Position numbers and translations under genes: made by a program
Shown here: positions 33,415-43,970 of the stretch, piece after piece
Numbering within the stretch: the first letter of the stretch is position 1
Layout of the letters: the number at the start of each line of letters is the position of its first letter
The notes under the pieces: model-generated
Database searches by the model: none
Told to the model about the DNA's origin: nothing
Seen by the model: only the letters and a program-made list of their open reading frames with translations
NCBI GenBank assembly: GCA_004380135.1
Contig: QXCR01000076.1
Coordinates: 62,001 to 126,000 of the forward strand
Length of the DNA: 64,000 bases
Source: Stemphylium vesicarium
Lineage: Eukaryota; Ascomycota; Dothideomycetes; Pleosporales; Pleosporaceae
Direction of reading: 5' to 3'

Positions 33415-36400
33415 TCAAGCAGGTGGTATCATCGTCCAAGTCGCTGCATCACAGCTCACTTCTTCAAAATTGTGCATCACATCGAAGCCCATGGCCGAAA
33501 ACCCATCAAAGTTGCCGTCCCCATCCATCTAGTCTTGTCAGTATGGTGTGCCTTCAGCAGCAGCGGGTACTTACATAGTCCAGCAGGCAGGCATTGCATC
33601 CCAGCTGCTTGATCTGGCGCATCCCGAGAAGGATCAATCCCTGTAGTAAGGTTGAGTACTCTCCTACACCGGGCGAGATTACGGGCGATGAGATGCCACC
33701 AGCCGCTTCGTTGACGTCTTTCAGCGGGGGTATGTACTCGGCGAGACGCGAGTGATTGTTGTAGAGTACAACAGTACCAACCAACGCACCATCTTCCGGT
33801 CGCTTGGCCCGAATGATTCCGCATGCCGTCGGGTCCGTGAGTGCAAGCTTGTACACTTCTGCCAGGCCTTGCCGGTTGCTTGTCTTGATATGGTCGAGGA
33901 TCGGCCCCGCGTAGTCCCAGCCATAGACCAGATCGAACTGTGCCCCCGCGCTTGCTAGGCTCTTCGCCATACCCGCAGGTGGCGTCCACGCCTGGAGGTT
34001 CCGAGCTACCATGTTGCACACGGGACGGGAAAGTGCCGCGCCCCAGCCGAGCTGAGCGAACCATGATCGTAGACGCTTTCGCTCGTTGCCATGACCTGTT
34101 GGGATGCCAAGGTACATACTGGGAAGACGCGAACCTAGCTGAAATCGTTTGATGCCTTCTTTCTGTAACAAGGTTCGGATGGCTCGATTGTGCAGAGAAT
34201 GTCCAATGGATAGCTTTCGCCTTGCGGGGTCCACAAACAGAGCGCCGATGACACCAGTGCCTGTGGCTTTGAAGAAGTATGTCGAGCAGAAGCCATACAG
34301 TGCTTGAGTACTGCTGTTCCTGACTACGAAATGGGACTCCTCCACCTCCGGGTGATGTAGAATGAACGAGCTTGATGTTGCGCTTGAAAGCTCTGAACGT
34401 TGATTTGGCGCCGTGTTCTCCACAATGGCTGTGATTAGCGTATCCAATCCATTGCCATCCCGCTCCTCGTTAAAGATCTCGACCAGCCAATGTTGCTTCG
34501 ACGGGTGCAATTTCTGACTCTTACTGATAGTTCCGGGCAACGTCCCTGAAGGAGACAGCTCCCCATACAGCACTCGGACCAGCGAGTTCAGGGCAGTTTC
34601 AGTGAAGTCGTATGTACAGATGTAAGTCCCGATTGTATTGTCCATGGCGAAATCGTACGGGCTTGACTAAATTACGAGTTAAAAGCTGCTTTTCACTGCT
34701 CGAGGGTGTGGACTTACCACCGCAACGACCACCAGAGGTTTCTCACGCCTCTCGCCACCGGTCGTGTATTGTGTATTGGAAATCATAGAAACGTGCTTGG
34801 TGAAGCCGTGTTGATAGAGGTTTCGGTTGGCGTCCGCAGTGAGTACTATGATCGCACTTGCCCGGTTAATGAGATTCTCGTGGACAGGACGAACACCATT
34901 CGCCGTGTAAGATGTGTGCAGCAGGCGGCCATTGCGCTGTCTGGCGAGAGAGCGGCCCAGCTCCCTGAAAACTCGCTCTCCGCTCATGACAGAAGAGCTC
35001 CGGTCCCAAGCAGCGGGCTCCGGGGAATGACCGGCTGCGCCATTAGCAGCATCTGAGATTGCTCGCGATGCAGCAGAGGCAGCCAGGGGCTTTACCAAAG
35101 GTGTCAACAGAAGGAGCTCTTCCTCGCTGTCGAGTATATTAGTTAGCGGGAGGAGTCTGTTCTTGTCGCGTACAACTGTGATTGAGCTGTTGTATGCTTT
35201 GGTAGAGAGAGCAGTATGTAATGGCTGCAGCTTCTCCAGGTGGTTGATGCCTGGAGGGTTGAGTGCCTTCTCCCATGATGTGCACTTCTTCTTCATGGCT
35301 AATACCCGCCTGAGAGAATTGAAGATTCGCTCCTTCGAAACCATTTCGCTTTCGACGCCAGTCTTGAGGCCTTTCAGACCTTCTTGCTGGAGCGAAAACG
35401 CACGGCAGAGGAGCACCACGTCGCAGCCGGCGTTGACAGCCATGACGGTACCGCCACCAACGCCGATATTGTGGCTAAGCGCATCCATTTCCAGGCATTC
35501 CGAGACAACTACACCATCGAATTTCAGATCCTTGCGTAGGAGTTCGTCGACAACTTGCTCAGAGAGACAGGCGTGCATGGCATTTAATCCGGCTGACGAC
35601 ATGGCGCAACCGCCGACCATCATAGAGTCAAGACCTCTTTCAATAGCTTTCTTGAACGGAATCAAAGCACTTAAGCTCAACTGTTCCAACGATTCTGTGA
35701 TGATGGGCACGTCAAGTGTGGACCCCAGGAACTCTAGATTGCCGTACGAAGGGAAATGCTTCCCCAACGTTACTACTCCGGCATCCTTGTAGCCTTGCAT
35801 GAAGGCGCATCCAAAGGCAGACACTTCCTGGGGATCGTCTCCGGCTGTTCTGACACCTAAAGGTTGATTGCGTGCATTGGTGAGCACATCCAGACATGGT
35901 CCAAATATCCAGTTGATACCACAAGCAGCGATTTCCTGTGCAGTCGACTTGGCCACTTCGAACGCCAAGTCAGTCGATCCAGTCGCTGCCATGCCCATAT
36001 TGCTGGGATATTGGCGGATATAGATGTCGTCGAACAGACTGTTGACACCACCATTCTCTTGGTCGATGCCGATCGCCAACGGCACAGGATGTCCGGCATC
36101 ATGGGCAATCTTCTGCAGCTCATAGATGAGATTTGTCGTATCCTCGGCAGCTGTATCGGATTAGTGTAAGCTTGACACGTGAGGTAGCCATAGCAAAAGC
36201 ACGTGATATTACATTTGCAATTCTTGGCAGTCAGTAGTATGCAGCCAACGTGGTGCTCCTCGATAAGGGTACGGATGTGTGGGGTCACCGACGTGCCATC
36301 GAAGCCCATCATGAACAGTTGACCCTACACGGCCCGGTGTCAGCGAATCCCATCGCAACAGTCGAGCGGCAACAACCCACCATGGTCCTGCATGGCGAAA

Positions 36401-36503
36401 ACGTTAGCAAAATGATTTGGGTACTTTGCGCCGCTCTTGGGTGAGGACGCCCTCACCTGTCTAGATTGTCCCACACGGGATCCATCTTCTCAACCTTGCC
36501 CAT
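33415..36503 (-). CDS. nag3: GH3 beta-N-acetylglucosaminidase fused to GNAT acetyltransferase domain
   Basis: Six exons (36503-36457, 36387-36381, 36324-36213, 36150-34718, 34666-33575, 33528-33415) give 934 residues without a signal peptide, so probably cytosolic. Residues ~19-530 are a GH3/NagZ-like domain: GQLFMMGFDGTSVTP, LAIGIDQENGGV, LGKHFPSYGNLEFLG (about 185-199) and FDGVVVSECLEMDAL (about 266-280). It should release GlcNAc from chitobiose or similar. Residues ~540-934 resemble a tandem GNAT region with an acetyl-CoA loop-like RRKLSIGHSLHNRA. The C-terminus is completed by the last splice (LLDYMDGDGNFDGFSAMGF). The join VVVAV|SSPYDFAMDN across a 51-bp intron shows the two domains are one protein. 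Fungal GH3-GNAT proteins of this kind are known, for example from Rhizomucor. The second exon would be only 7 nt. An alternative start uses its ATG. Next to dac1, divergent. Confidence 0.9.
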
Positions 36504-37144
36504 GATGACAATACCCGTCGCGTCGCGTCGAGTCGTGGATGCGACGTGGGATTCGGGTGTACACTCGGTCTTGGGCGCGACTCGCAAACGGTTATCGGTG
36601 GATGGAAAGATGGGGAAGATGGCACCGTAGCATTCACGCTGTTCCGAGCTGGGGTAAGCGGCTAGCGAGGCGCTAATGGCAAGCCTTCGCGCATCGTTAC
36701 ACCATCCTCGTCCCGTTGCTATCAACGACATCCACTTCGATGCCACCTCACATGCCACCGTAGTGCATCCGAGTCTGCGACTGTGGGCTTGATCAGCCTG
36801 ATGTGATCATCGCTGTGTCACTCTGTTCCCCCTCTCCACTCATCCTATGCGAACAGGCAGCGTGCGCTTCTCGGCGGCCATGTAGACCCGCCAGAGGAAA
36901 CTTTGCCCGCCTGTGATGATTGAGCGGCATCATCTGCAGAAGATAGGTGCAGCCATGGGCTCGCGATAGAAGTAGTGGGTAGGACGCATGTCTCTGTGAT
37001 GGTTGATGAACTTGCTTAGCGGCACAAGACCAATCATCATTTCTATCTCTGGTCATCTCTATATTTTCTAAGCTTTACGCCCGCCTCATCTTCCCTAGTC
37101 AAGCGCACGTTGCCTGTCGTCATCTTGCAGCCCCGCAACTGGTC
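36504..37144. promoter_or_regulatory. divergent promoter region, nag3 / dac1
   Basis: 641 bp between the start codons of the GH3-GNAT and deacetylase genes. On the dac1 side a CCAAT box lies at 37030-37034 and a TATA-like tatatttt at 37060-37067, about 80 bp before the ATG. It should carry shared control sites of the cluster. Confidence 0.5.
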
Positions 37145-38458
37145 ATGCCTTCAATCGCCCCCATGCGGGATGTCTCGGCGGATATACAGGACACCACAGG
37201 CGTGATCAAGTTCACCAACTGCTTGCTGGTAAAAGGCAATGCTCTGGTCAACGAAGACCTTTGGGTGAGCTCTACAAGCGGGAGGATATTGAACGGTCAA
37301 CAAATACTCTACGAACACCGGACCGCGCCAGGAGAGATTGTTGACTTGGGCGGCCGCATCCTCTCGCCCGGCCTCATTGATACACAACTCAACGGCGCTT
37401 ATGGATTTGACTTCTCTGTAGTACCAGATGAAGGAACATCAGCGTACGGAAAGGGGATACTTGGAGTAAACAGGAGACTGGTATCGACGGGTGTCACGTC
37501 GTACTTGCCGACGCTGACCTCACAGCCTTCCGAGATTTATAAAAAGACTTTACCGTTCCTAGGCCCTTCGGGTGCTGCTCGCGATGCGTCCTACGGTTCA
37601 GAGTCGCTCGGCGCTCACTGCGAAGGCCCATTCCTCAACCCTACCAAGAATGGCATTCACAACGCTTCCGTCCTCCGTGAACCAAAGAACGGCATTTCCG
37701 ACATGGAAGCCTGCTATGACTCCGAGAACCTAGAAGCCTCCTCATCTGTCAGACTTGTCACCCTCGCCCCCGAACTTCCAGGTGCCCTATCATGCATCCA
37801 GCCACTCACCGATCGCGGTATCGTGGTCTCGATCGGGCATTCCGAAGCGACTTATGAAGAAGCCAAAGCAGGCATCAGGGCAGGCGCCGGTATGATAACT
37901 CACCTGTTCAACGCCATGCGACCCTTGCACCACAGGAACCCAGGTATTTTTGGTCTCCTAGGCACACCTTCCTCTTCGATCAGGAAACCCTATTTTGGCG
38001 CTATCGCCGACGGCATCCATCTTCATCCCACATCTATCAAGATCGCGTGGAATGCGCATCCCGACGGGCTCATCCTCGTCACTGATGCGATGCGACTAGC
38101 CGGTATGCCTGATGGAACCTACGACTGGACGAACGGATCGCGCATTGTCAAACAAGGCCCGATGCTTACGCTCGAGGAGAACGGAAAGATTGCCGGAAGC
38201 AGCATACAGCTCGTGGACTGTGTGACGAACTTCCTCAACTGGACTGGCGCTAGTGTGCCAGAAGCATTAAAGACTGTCACCGAGACGCCGGCGAAGATGC
38301 TGGGTATACAGGGAGTAAAGGGGACGCTTCGGGAAGGCGCCGACGCTGATCTGGTGGTGCTTGATCTTCAAGAGGATGGGAATGAGGGAAAGAAGCTTGT
38401 GGTGGATGAAGTCTGGAAGTTCGGGGTCAAGGTGTTTGAGAAGCCGAGGCAGGGTTGA
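37145..38458 (+). CDS. dac1: N-acetylglucosamine-6-phosphate deacetylase
   Basis: Splits GlcNAc-6-phosphate into glucosamine-6-phosphate and acetate in the cytosol, between the kinase and deaminase steps. One exon, 437 residues, the usual size for fungal DAC1/NagA. Amidohydrolase features are GLIDTQLNGAYGFDFS, the metal-binding HCEGPFLNPTKNGIHN, GHSEATYEEA and THLFNAMRPLHHRNPG, and the catalytic Asp in ILVTDAMRLAGMPDG. The C-terminus has the typical small beta segment (GTLREGADADLVVLDL). The ATG at 37145 is the first in frame. It is transcribed away from the GH3-GNAT gene and converges on the Rab gene at 38877. Confidence 0.97.
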   Translation: MPSIAPMRDVSADIQDTTGVIKFTNCLLVKGNALVNEDLWVSSTSGRILNGQQILYEHRTAPGEIVDLGGRILSPGLIDTQLNGAYGFDFSVVPDEGTSAYGKGILGVNRRLVSTGVTSYLPTLTSQPSEIYKKTLPFLGPSGAARDASYGSESLGAHCEGPFLNPTKNGIHNASVLREPKNGISDMEACYDSENLEASSSVRLVTLAPELPGALSCIQPLTDRGIVVSIGHSEATYEEAKAGIRAGAGMITHLFNAMRPLHHRNPGIFGLLGTPSSSIRKPYFGAIADGIHLHPTSIKIAWNAHPDGLILVTDAMRLAGMPDGTYDWTNGSRIVKQGPMLTLEENGKIAGSSIQLVDCVTNFLNWTGASVPEALKTVTETPAKMLGIQGVKGTLREGADADLVVLDLQEDGNEGKKLVVDEVWKFGVKVFEKPRQG

Positions 38459-38876
38459 GGTTGGGACTAAATAGATGCTTTGACAGTCAAGGATTCGTGT
38501 TCCATCAATATTGTTACTTCACCATGATTTGCAATGACCATAAACAGCCCATAGTAAGGATGCTAGTCACAGAGACTGCTAACAAATGAAGATGTGGGTT
38601 GCAAACTCTAGAAATCAACGGTTGCTCGCTGGTACTTGACTATGCAAATGCTACGCTGTACGCTACACTAAAAGAAAAAAAGGGGGAGGTCATGGATCAT
38701 TCCGGATCTTGCGTAATTGCATCAACCATAGTACACATTTGCTGGGTCGTGAAAACATGAAGACATGAGGGCAGGTGCGTGGGTATCTCGAAACGAAGTC
38801 GGTCGTTGCGCTTGCTGGGTGAAGAGATTGTGGGGGTTAGTGCAGTGATAGATGACGGGATGAGGCGAGGTTGGGG
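38459..38876. other. 3' region between convergent dac1 and Rab genes
   Basis: 418 bp of 3' flanks marking the right end of the GlcNAc cluster. No gene seen. Confidence 0.4.
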
Positions 38877-39895
38877 TCAGCAACACCTTCCACTCTTACT
38901 CTTTTGTACTCGATTGATGTCTTCTTCCCACTCTTGCTGATGCGCAGCGACACCAGGCGTGGTGGGAAAGCCCAGCCAACTTCGCCTCTTATCAGCGGCG
39001 CCTATGCGGAAGCTCCCGTTTCCAGTGCCAGGGTAATCGAAATATCCAGTCACGTTGCCATTGTTGTCGAGAGCTGGCGTGGCACCAGCCATAGCATATT
39101 GTCTTTGCTCTTCCTCGAGCTTCTTTTGCTCTTGCTCGACGAGTTTGCGAGTGATGACACGGAAAACTTCATCTACGCCCTCGCCGTCCTTGGCACTTAT
39201 CTCGTGGCAACAGTCCCAGCCAAGGTCCTGTCCCCAGAAGCCACTCGATCTGTTGCTCTGTGGAGACGCCATGGAGCCACTTTGAAAGGTGGCTGGTACA
39301 GAACCCCAGCCAGTGGCCTGCGGGTTGTGTGGCTGTCCGTTTTGTGCGGGATATAGATTCTCGGCGACGTATGCGATACAGCGTTCAAAGGGGACCTTGC
39401 GCTTCGTGGGGTCTTCGGCGATGACGTCGGACTTTGTTCCTACCACGTGGAGGATGGTATCGTCCCCGAGGTTCGTTTTGAGCTCCTTGAACCAGCGGCC
39501 CATCTCCTCGAAAGATTGCGGGTCTGTGATGTCATAACACAACACTGCCGCGTTCGCACCTACGATTGACGAAATTAGCTGAGGTGCTGTAGATAAGGAA
39601 AAAGTAAAGACAAAAAGGGGCACGCAGCGAAAAGTGCGACCGACAGCAGCGTACCTCTGTAGTATAGCTTCGATATGGAGCGGAAGCGTTCCTGGCCTGC
39701 CGTATCCCATATTTGCAGTCTGACGACGGTAGAGGTGTCGATGTCCACAACCCTCTTAGTCAAGAAGGATGCACCCACGGTGGACTGTGTCGTCGGAGGC
39801 GTAAAGGCATTTTTGACGTAGCGGTGGACGAGAGAAGTCTTTCCGACGCCCTGGCTGCCCAGCACGACAATCTTGGCCTCGAGACTGTTCGACAT
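38877..39895 (-). CDS. Rab-family GTPase with long C-terminal insert
   Basis: Two exons (39895-39655, 39559-38877) across a 95-bp intron give 307 residues, about 100 more than usual. The G domain is clear: P-loop GSQGVGKTS, switch II LQIWDTAGQERFRSISKLYY, base-binding GTKSD and EISAKDG. The C-terminal SGRCC should be geranylgeranylated. Between GTKSD and EISAKDG lies an insert of some 70 residues, Gly/Ser/Asn-rich, with NPQATGWGSVP and NRSSGFWGQDLGW. A charged helix (KLVEQEQKKLEEEQRQYAM) and a Gly-rich tail follow. The G domain is nearest the Rab5/21/22/24 group by eye, suggesting endosomal or autophagic traffic. The exact subfamily is not settled. Start is the ATG at MSNSLEAK; the preceding frame has only a GTG. 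Confidence 0.88.
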
Positions 39896-40869
39896 TGCGT
39901 CTTGTATGGGTGTCACGGGTCCACGGTGTGTGCAGGCGTCGATGTTCGGTTGCGGGGGACCGCTGTGGGAGAAAGTTGTGGGGGGGTCGGTCAGATATGG
40001 ACGGTGCCTCGGGCCAGGCGATCAGTGAGAGGTTGAGCTGTTGGCGGTCGCAGGACAAGTGGCATGGCGTGTGGAGCGTGTCTGCCGTCGCTGAATGCGC
40101 GATGAGCCAGCGGATTGCGGTAGAGGGTAGCTGGTATTCTTAGGCAGGAGAGTCAAAAGGCCTGGAGGCAAGTGACATAGCCCTCCCGCAGCGTTTGGCG
40201 CTTGCGGCCATGGTCTTGGCTCCCCGACCCATGTGACGGACGCCGCGGGCCAATATTGAGCAATAGCGGGAGAGACAGGCTGCGAATGGGGAAATGAGCG
40301 TCAAGGGGCATGGCCGGGTGACGCTCACGAACAAGAGGACGCGCCATGCTGACTTGAAGTATTTGTGCGGTTGAACTGCAGTCAACAATGCGCGTCATGC
40401 CCAGACAGCTGCGTCTTCCCCGCGTTTCGGCGCAGCTGCGCTCTTATTGGGGCTCTTCCACGCGACCGACGGCGGCGGCGACGACTTTTTGTCTCGCCGT
40501 GAGACTGCCCTTACCGTCCTGGCTGCGAAGACCCGGCTAGCGTGCATGTACGTCTACTAGAGAGGGCGAAAAAATGTCGCGGGCTTGCATAGACCGAGAC
40601 GGGATACTCGATGAGAACAAGCCTGTGGTCGTCCCGAGTCGCGTCGAGCGTACAAGGGCCCAGCTTCTCCGCGAACCGTGTCCGACGCGCGGGGACGAAT
40701 GTACCGAGCTGTCCTGGCACACAAGTTGCCGTCGCCAACCTGGCCCTTCCGCCCGACCAGGCCTTAGTGCCTGGAAATAACCCAGATCGTCTCCATATAT
40801 TTCCTGGCCTATCTCTTGCCATTGATTACTTGACCTTCAGCATCCTGCGCCAGTGCATCCACCGCCATC
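39896..40869. promoter_or_regulatory. divergent promoter region, Rab / cytochrome b2-like gene
   Basis: 974 bp between divergent starts. A TATA-like tatattt lies at 40796-40802, about 70 bp before the dehydrogenase ATG. No gene is supported. Confidence 0.4.
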
Positions 40870-42452
40870 ATGAACCACGACAGCAACAACACCCAAAAGC
40901 AAAAGCTCACCGGCGAGCAAGTCGCAGAGCACAACAACGGCGAATCATGCTGGGTCATTGTCCACGGACGCGCCTACGATGTTACCGAGTTCCTGCCTGA
41001 GCATCCTGGTGGACCCAAGATTATCTTGAAGTACGCCGGCAAAGATGCGACAGAAGCCTACGAGCCCATCCACCCGCCCGACACGCTCGACAAGTACCTG
41101 GACAAGTCAAAACACCTGGGCGAGGTGGATATGAACACTGTGCAAGAGCAGGAGAAGGAGTTCGACCCCGATGAGGAAGAGAGGCAAAAGCGTATCGAGC
41201 GCATGCCTATACTCGAGCAATGCTACAACCTGATGGACTTCGAGGCCGTTGCACGCAAGGTCATGAAGAAGACGGCATGGGCATACTATTCCAGCGGTGC
41301 CGACGACGAGATTGTAGGCCCATTGCCAACTCCGCGCCTGTTTGCTGAAAACTAACATCTCAACAGACCTTACGCGAAAACCACAGTGCATTCCACAAGA
41401 TCTGGTTCCGACCGCGAGTCCTCGTAGACGTTGAAAAGGTCGACATGTCCACCACAATGCTCGGCACCAAATGCGACATTCCCTTCTACGTCACAGCAAC
41501 GGCATTGGGAAAGCTCGGCAATCCAGAGGGAGAGGTCATCCTCACACGCGGCGCGCACAAACACAACGTGATTCAGATGATCCCAACACTGGCATCTTGC
41601 TCATTCGACGAGATTGTCGACGAAGCAAAAGACGGCCAATGCCAATGGCTGCAGCTGTACGTGAACAAGGACCGGGAAGTCACAAAGCGCATCGTGCAAC
41701 ATGCTGAGAGACGAGGTTGCAAGGGCCTCTTCATCACCGTCGACGCACCACAACTCGGCCGTCGCGAGAAAGACATGCGAAGCAAGTTCGACGACGTTGG
41801 GAGTAGCGTGCAGAGCACTGGCGGCGATAATGTGGATCGCAGTCAAGGCGCCGCACGAGCCATCTCGTCCTTCATTGACCCGAGCCTAAGCTGGAAGGAC
41901 ATTCCATGGTTCAAGAGCATCACGAAAATGCCCATTATTCTCAAGGGTGTGCAGTGTGTCGAGGACGTGATTCGTGCCGTAGAGGCCGGTGTAGATGGTG
42001 TTGTTCTCTCGAATCATGGTGGTCGCCAGCTTGACTTTGCCCGCTCTGGAGTAGAAGTCCTTGCTGAAGTCATGCCTGCTCTTCGCGCACGTGGCTGGCA
42101 GGATCGCATCGAGGTATACATTGATGGCGGCGTACGTCGAGCGACAGATATCATCAAGGCTGTAGCATTGGGTGCAAAAGGCGTAGGCATCGGTAGGCCC
42201 TTCCTTTATGCCATGTCCGCGTATGGCCTCCCAGGTGTCGACCGTGCTATGCAGCTACTGAAAGATGAGATGGAAATGAACATGCGCTTGATTGGAGCTT
42301 CAAGTGTCGCTGACTTGAACCCTTCAATGCTTGACACGAGAGGACTGAGCATGCACACAGCCACTGTACCACACGACACCCTTGGCTTGAACGTCTATGA
42401 TCCGCTCCTCGGGCCCCAGGAGAAGGTTGTCAGGGAGAAGTCCAAGTTGTAG
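40870..42452 (+). CDS. CYB2: flavocytochrome b2-type FMN-dependent 2-hydroxyacid (L-lactate) dehydrogenase
   Basis: Two exons (40870-41313, 41367-42452) across a 53-bp intron give 509 residues. Oxidises L-lactate to pyruvate and passes electrons through heme to cytochrome c. A cytochrome b5 domain (about 12-90) has the heme motif FLPEHPGG (His45) and the second ligand His68 in YEPIHPP. The FMN alpha-hydroxyacid dehydrogenase barrel follows (about 115-490) with TATALGKLGNPEGE, WLQLYVNKDR, FITVDAPQLGRREKD, ILKGVQ and the catalytic VVLSNHGGRQLD (His near 365). The protein begins only a dozen residues before the b5 domain, leaving no room for the long bipartite mitochondrial presequence of yeast Cyb2. 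Location and the exact hydroxyacid substrate are therefore open. Confidence 0.93.
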
Positions 42453-42927
42453 AAGAGAATTTCCATACTGTACATGAGCAGGTTTGAAATCACATTGAGC
42501 TTTGAATCACATTTATCAATTCAGAGATAATTTGTTAGCTACGCATGATCCTTGAATGCATTATTCGTGTTTGCGCTAGCAATTCCCAAGTACCCTTCGT
42601 TTCGTAGGTCTTCCCGGCTTCTGCATCGCCGAGGGATTAGAATTACCTACTTGGGTACACACATGATATCCTATAAGCGGGCACTGTTGTCTGGAGCGTG
42701 ACCACGTGAAAGCGCGTCCGTGTGTGGGGAAGATTACGGGTCGGTCGGAGCTGCCGAATGTCAAGCGTCCAACGTCCGTGAGCCGTGGCATGCTCTTTGA
42801 ACTTCAATGCGGAGTGCACCAAGCATTCACGTTGACGCACACCAAAACCCCCGTTACTCTCCGTGCGCCCTAGCTACCTACGCACGCATTTTCTTGTTTT
42901 TTTTTTGTTAATTTTGTAACTATTCCT
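42453..42927. other. intergenic region
   Basis: 475 bp with a T-rich run at about 42890-42910 just before the next ATG. No gene seen. Confidence 0.4.
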
Positions 42928-43484
42928 ATGGGGCCTTCGGACGCTGCAGCGGCGCCGGGGACGGGCTGGGACGAGGCGCAATGTACAGCAGCACTTGCAC
43001 AGATGGAGCAGCTCCAAACGCAGGTATATATGGACTCATTCAACCCCCGCGTTGCAATGCTGATATCGCATAGATAGATGACCTACGTCTTGCAATCCCC
43101 CGAATAATCGAACCGTTCCACCTCCCCCCGAACCCGACGACCTATAAATTATATTCCCAGGGCGTACTTAGCTCCCAGAGCGGCCTCAACGCGCTCAAAG
43201 ACTGTTGGAAGCTCCCTGAAGTACGAGACACGTTTGAACACGTCAAGCAGAGTTTTGGCGCCAACGCAGATTTGTCTGAGTGCGTCTCGGTACCCTCCCA
43301 AGGTTGGGTCGAGAGAGAGCGAAAAGCCAAAGAGTCGATAAAGAAAAGCGGGAATGAAACTGTAGATGATGCAGGTACAACCCTTTCTGATGAGGACGTT
43401 TCCCGCGTCGTCGTGGAGTTTCGCAAGGCTCACCCAAACCTCAAACTCGAGACGCAGGATGACATGCACAACATACATGTATAG
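42928..43484 (+). CDS. hypothetical protein, 168 residues
   Basis: Two exons (42928-43023, 43074-43484) joined across a 50-bp intron (gtatat...gcatag) give 168 residues. The splice keeps a single open frame that is not visible as one ORF, which supports a real gene. The protein is mostly helical and charged. It has an N-terminal Ala-rich part, QMEQLQTQIDDLRLAIPRII, TYKLYSQGVLSSQSGLNALK, VRDTFEHVKQSFGANADLS, a Lys/Glu-rich segment and SDEDVSRVVVEFRKAHPNLK. There is no signal peptide or membrane segment. It looks like a small structured subunit of some complex, but I do not recognise a family and name no function. Confidence 0.65.
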
Positions 43485-43970
43485 TACCCCCTTCTTTTTT
43501 ACGAGCCAAACTGCTTACCTCTATGACAGTTACACTTCGTTTCGGGATCTCTCATGTTAAAATTCCGCATTAGCGTCGAGCAGGAAGTGAATGGCCGTCA
43601 TAAGCTCAACGCAGATTGTTCAGGGGCAGCGGAGCCCTTTTTGGCAATCACACGATGCATTACGTCAAGGCCACACGCAAACGATCTACGATATTTATTG
43701 GTATGTACATATCATGGCACTCGCAAATAAGACATTCAGTGGACACATGCTGAGTATATTAGGATATGATCGCCGCCTACAAGACTACGAAAGGAACCTC
43801 TTGTGCCAAATGTGGAAGGTTGCTCGACAGTGCCGCATTGATACCTACGGCGCGACGAAGCAAGCAAGTCGCCGCTGCTGACGAGAGCCCGGAAACGGTC
43901 TGGGTAGCGCTTCATGAGGGTTGCCTTGAGTGATTGAGCCTGAAGTCAATAGATTCCTCCGTTACGCTAC
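43485..43970. other. intergenic region between convergent orphans
   Basis: 486 bp. A plus-strand frame at 43591-43881 begins with ATG but shows no homology or splice support, so I do not call it. Confidence 0.4.

Noticed and set aside
36504..36758. N-terminal extension of the GH3-GNAT protein upstream of 36503
   Set aside because: The frame is open, but the residues do not resemble the family and would give an unusual leader; the MGKVEKMD start is preferred.
43591..43881. 96-codon plus-strand frame starting with ATG
   Set aside because: No motif, no splice extension, and composition not convincing.
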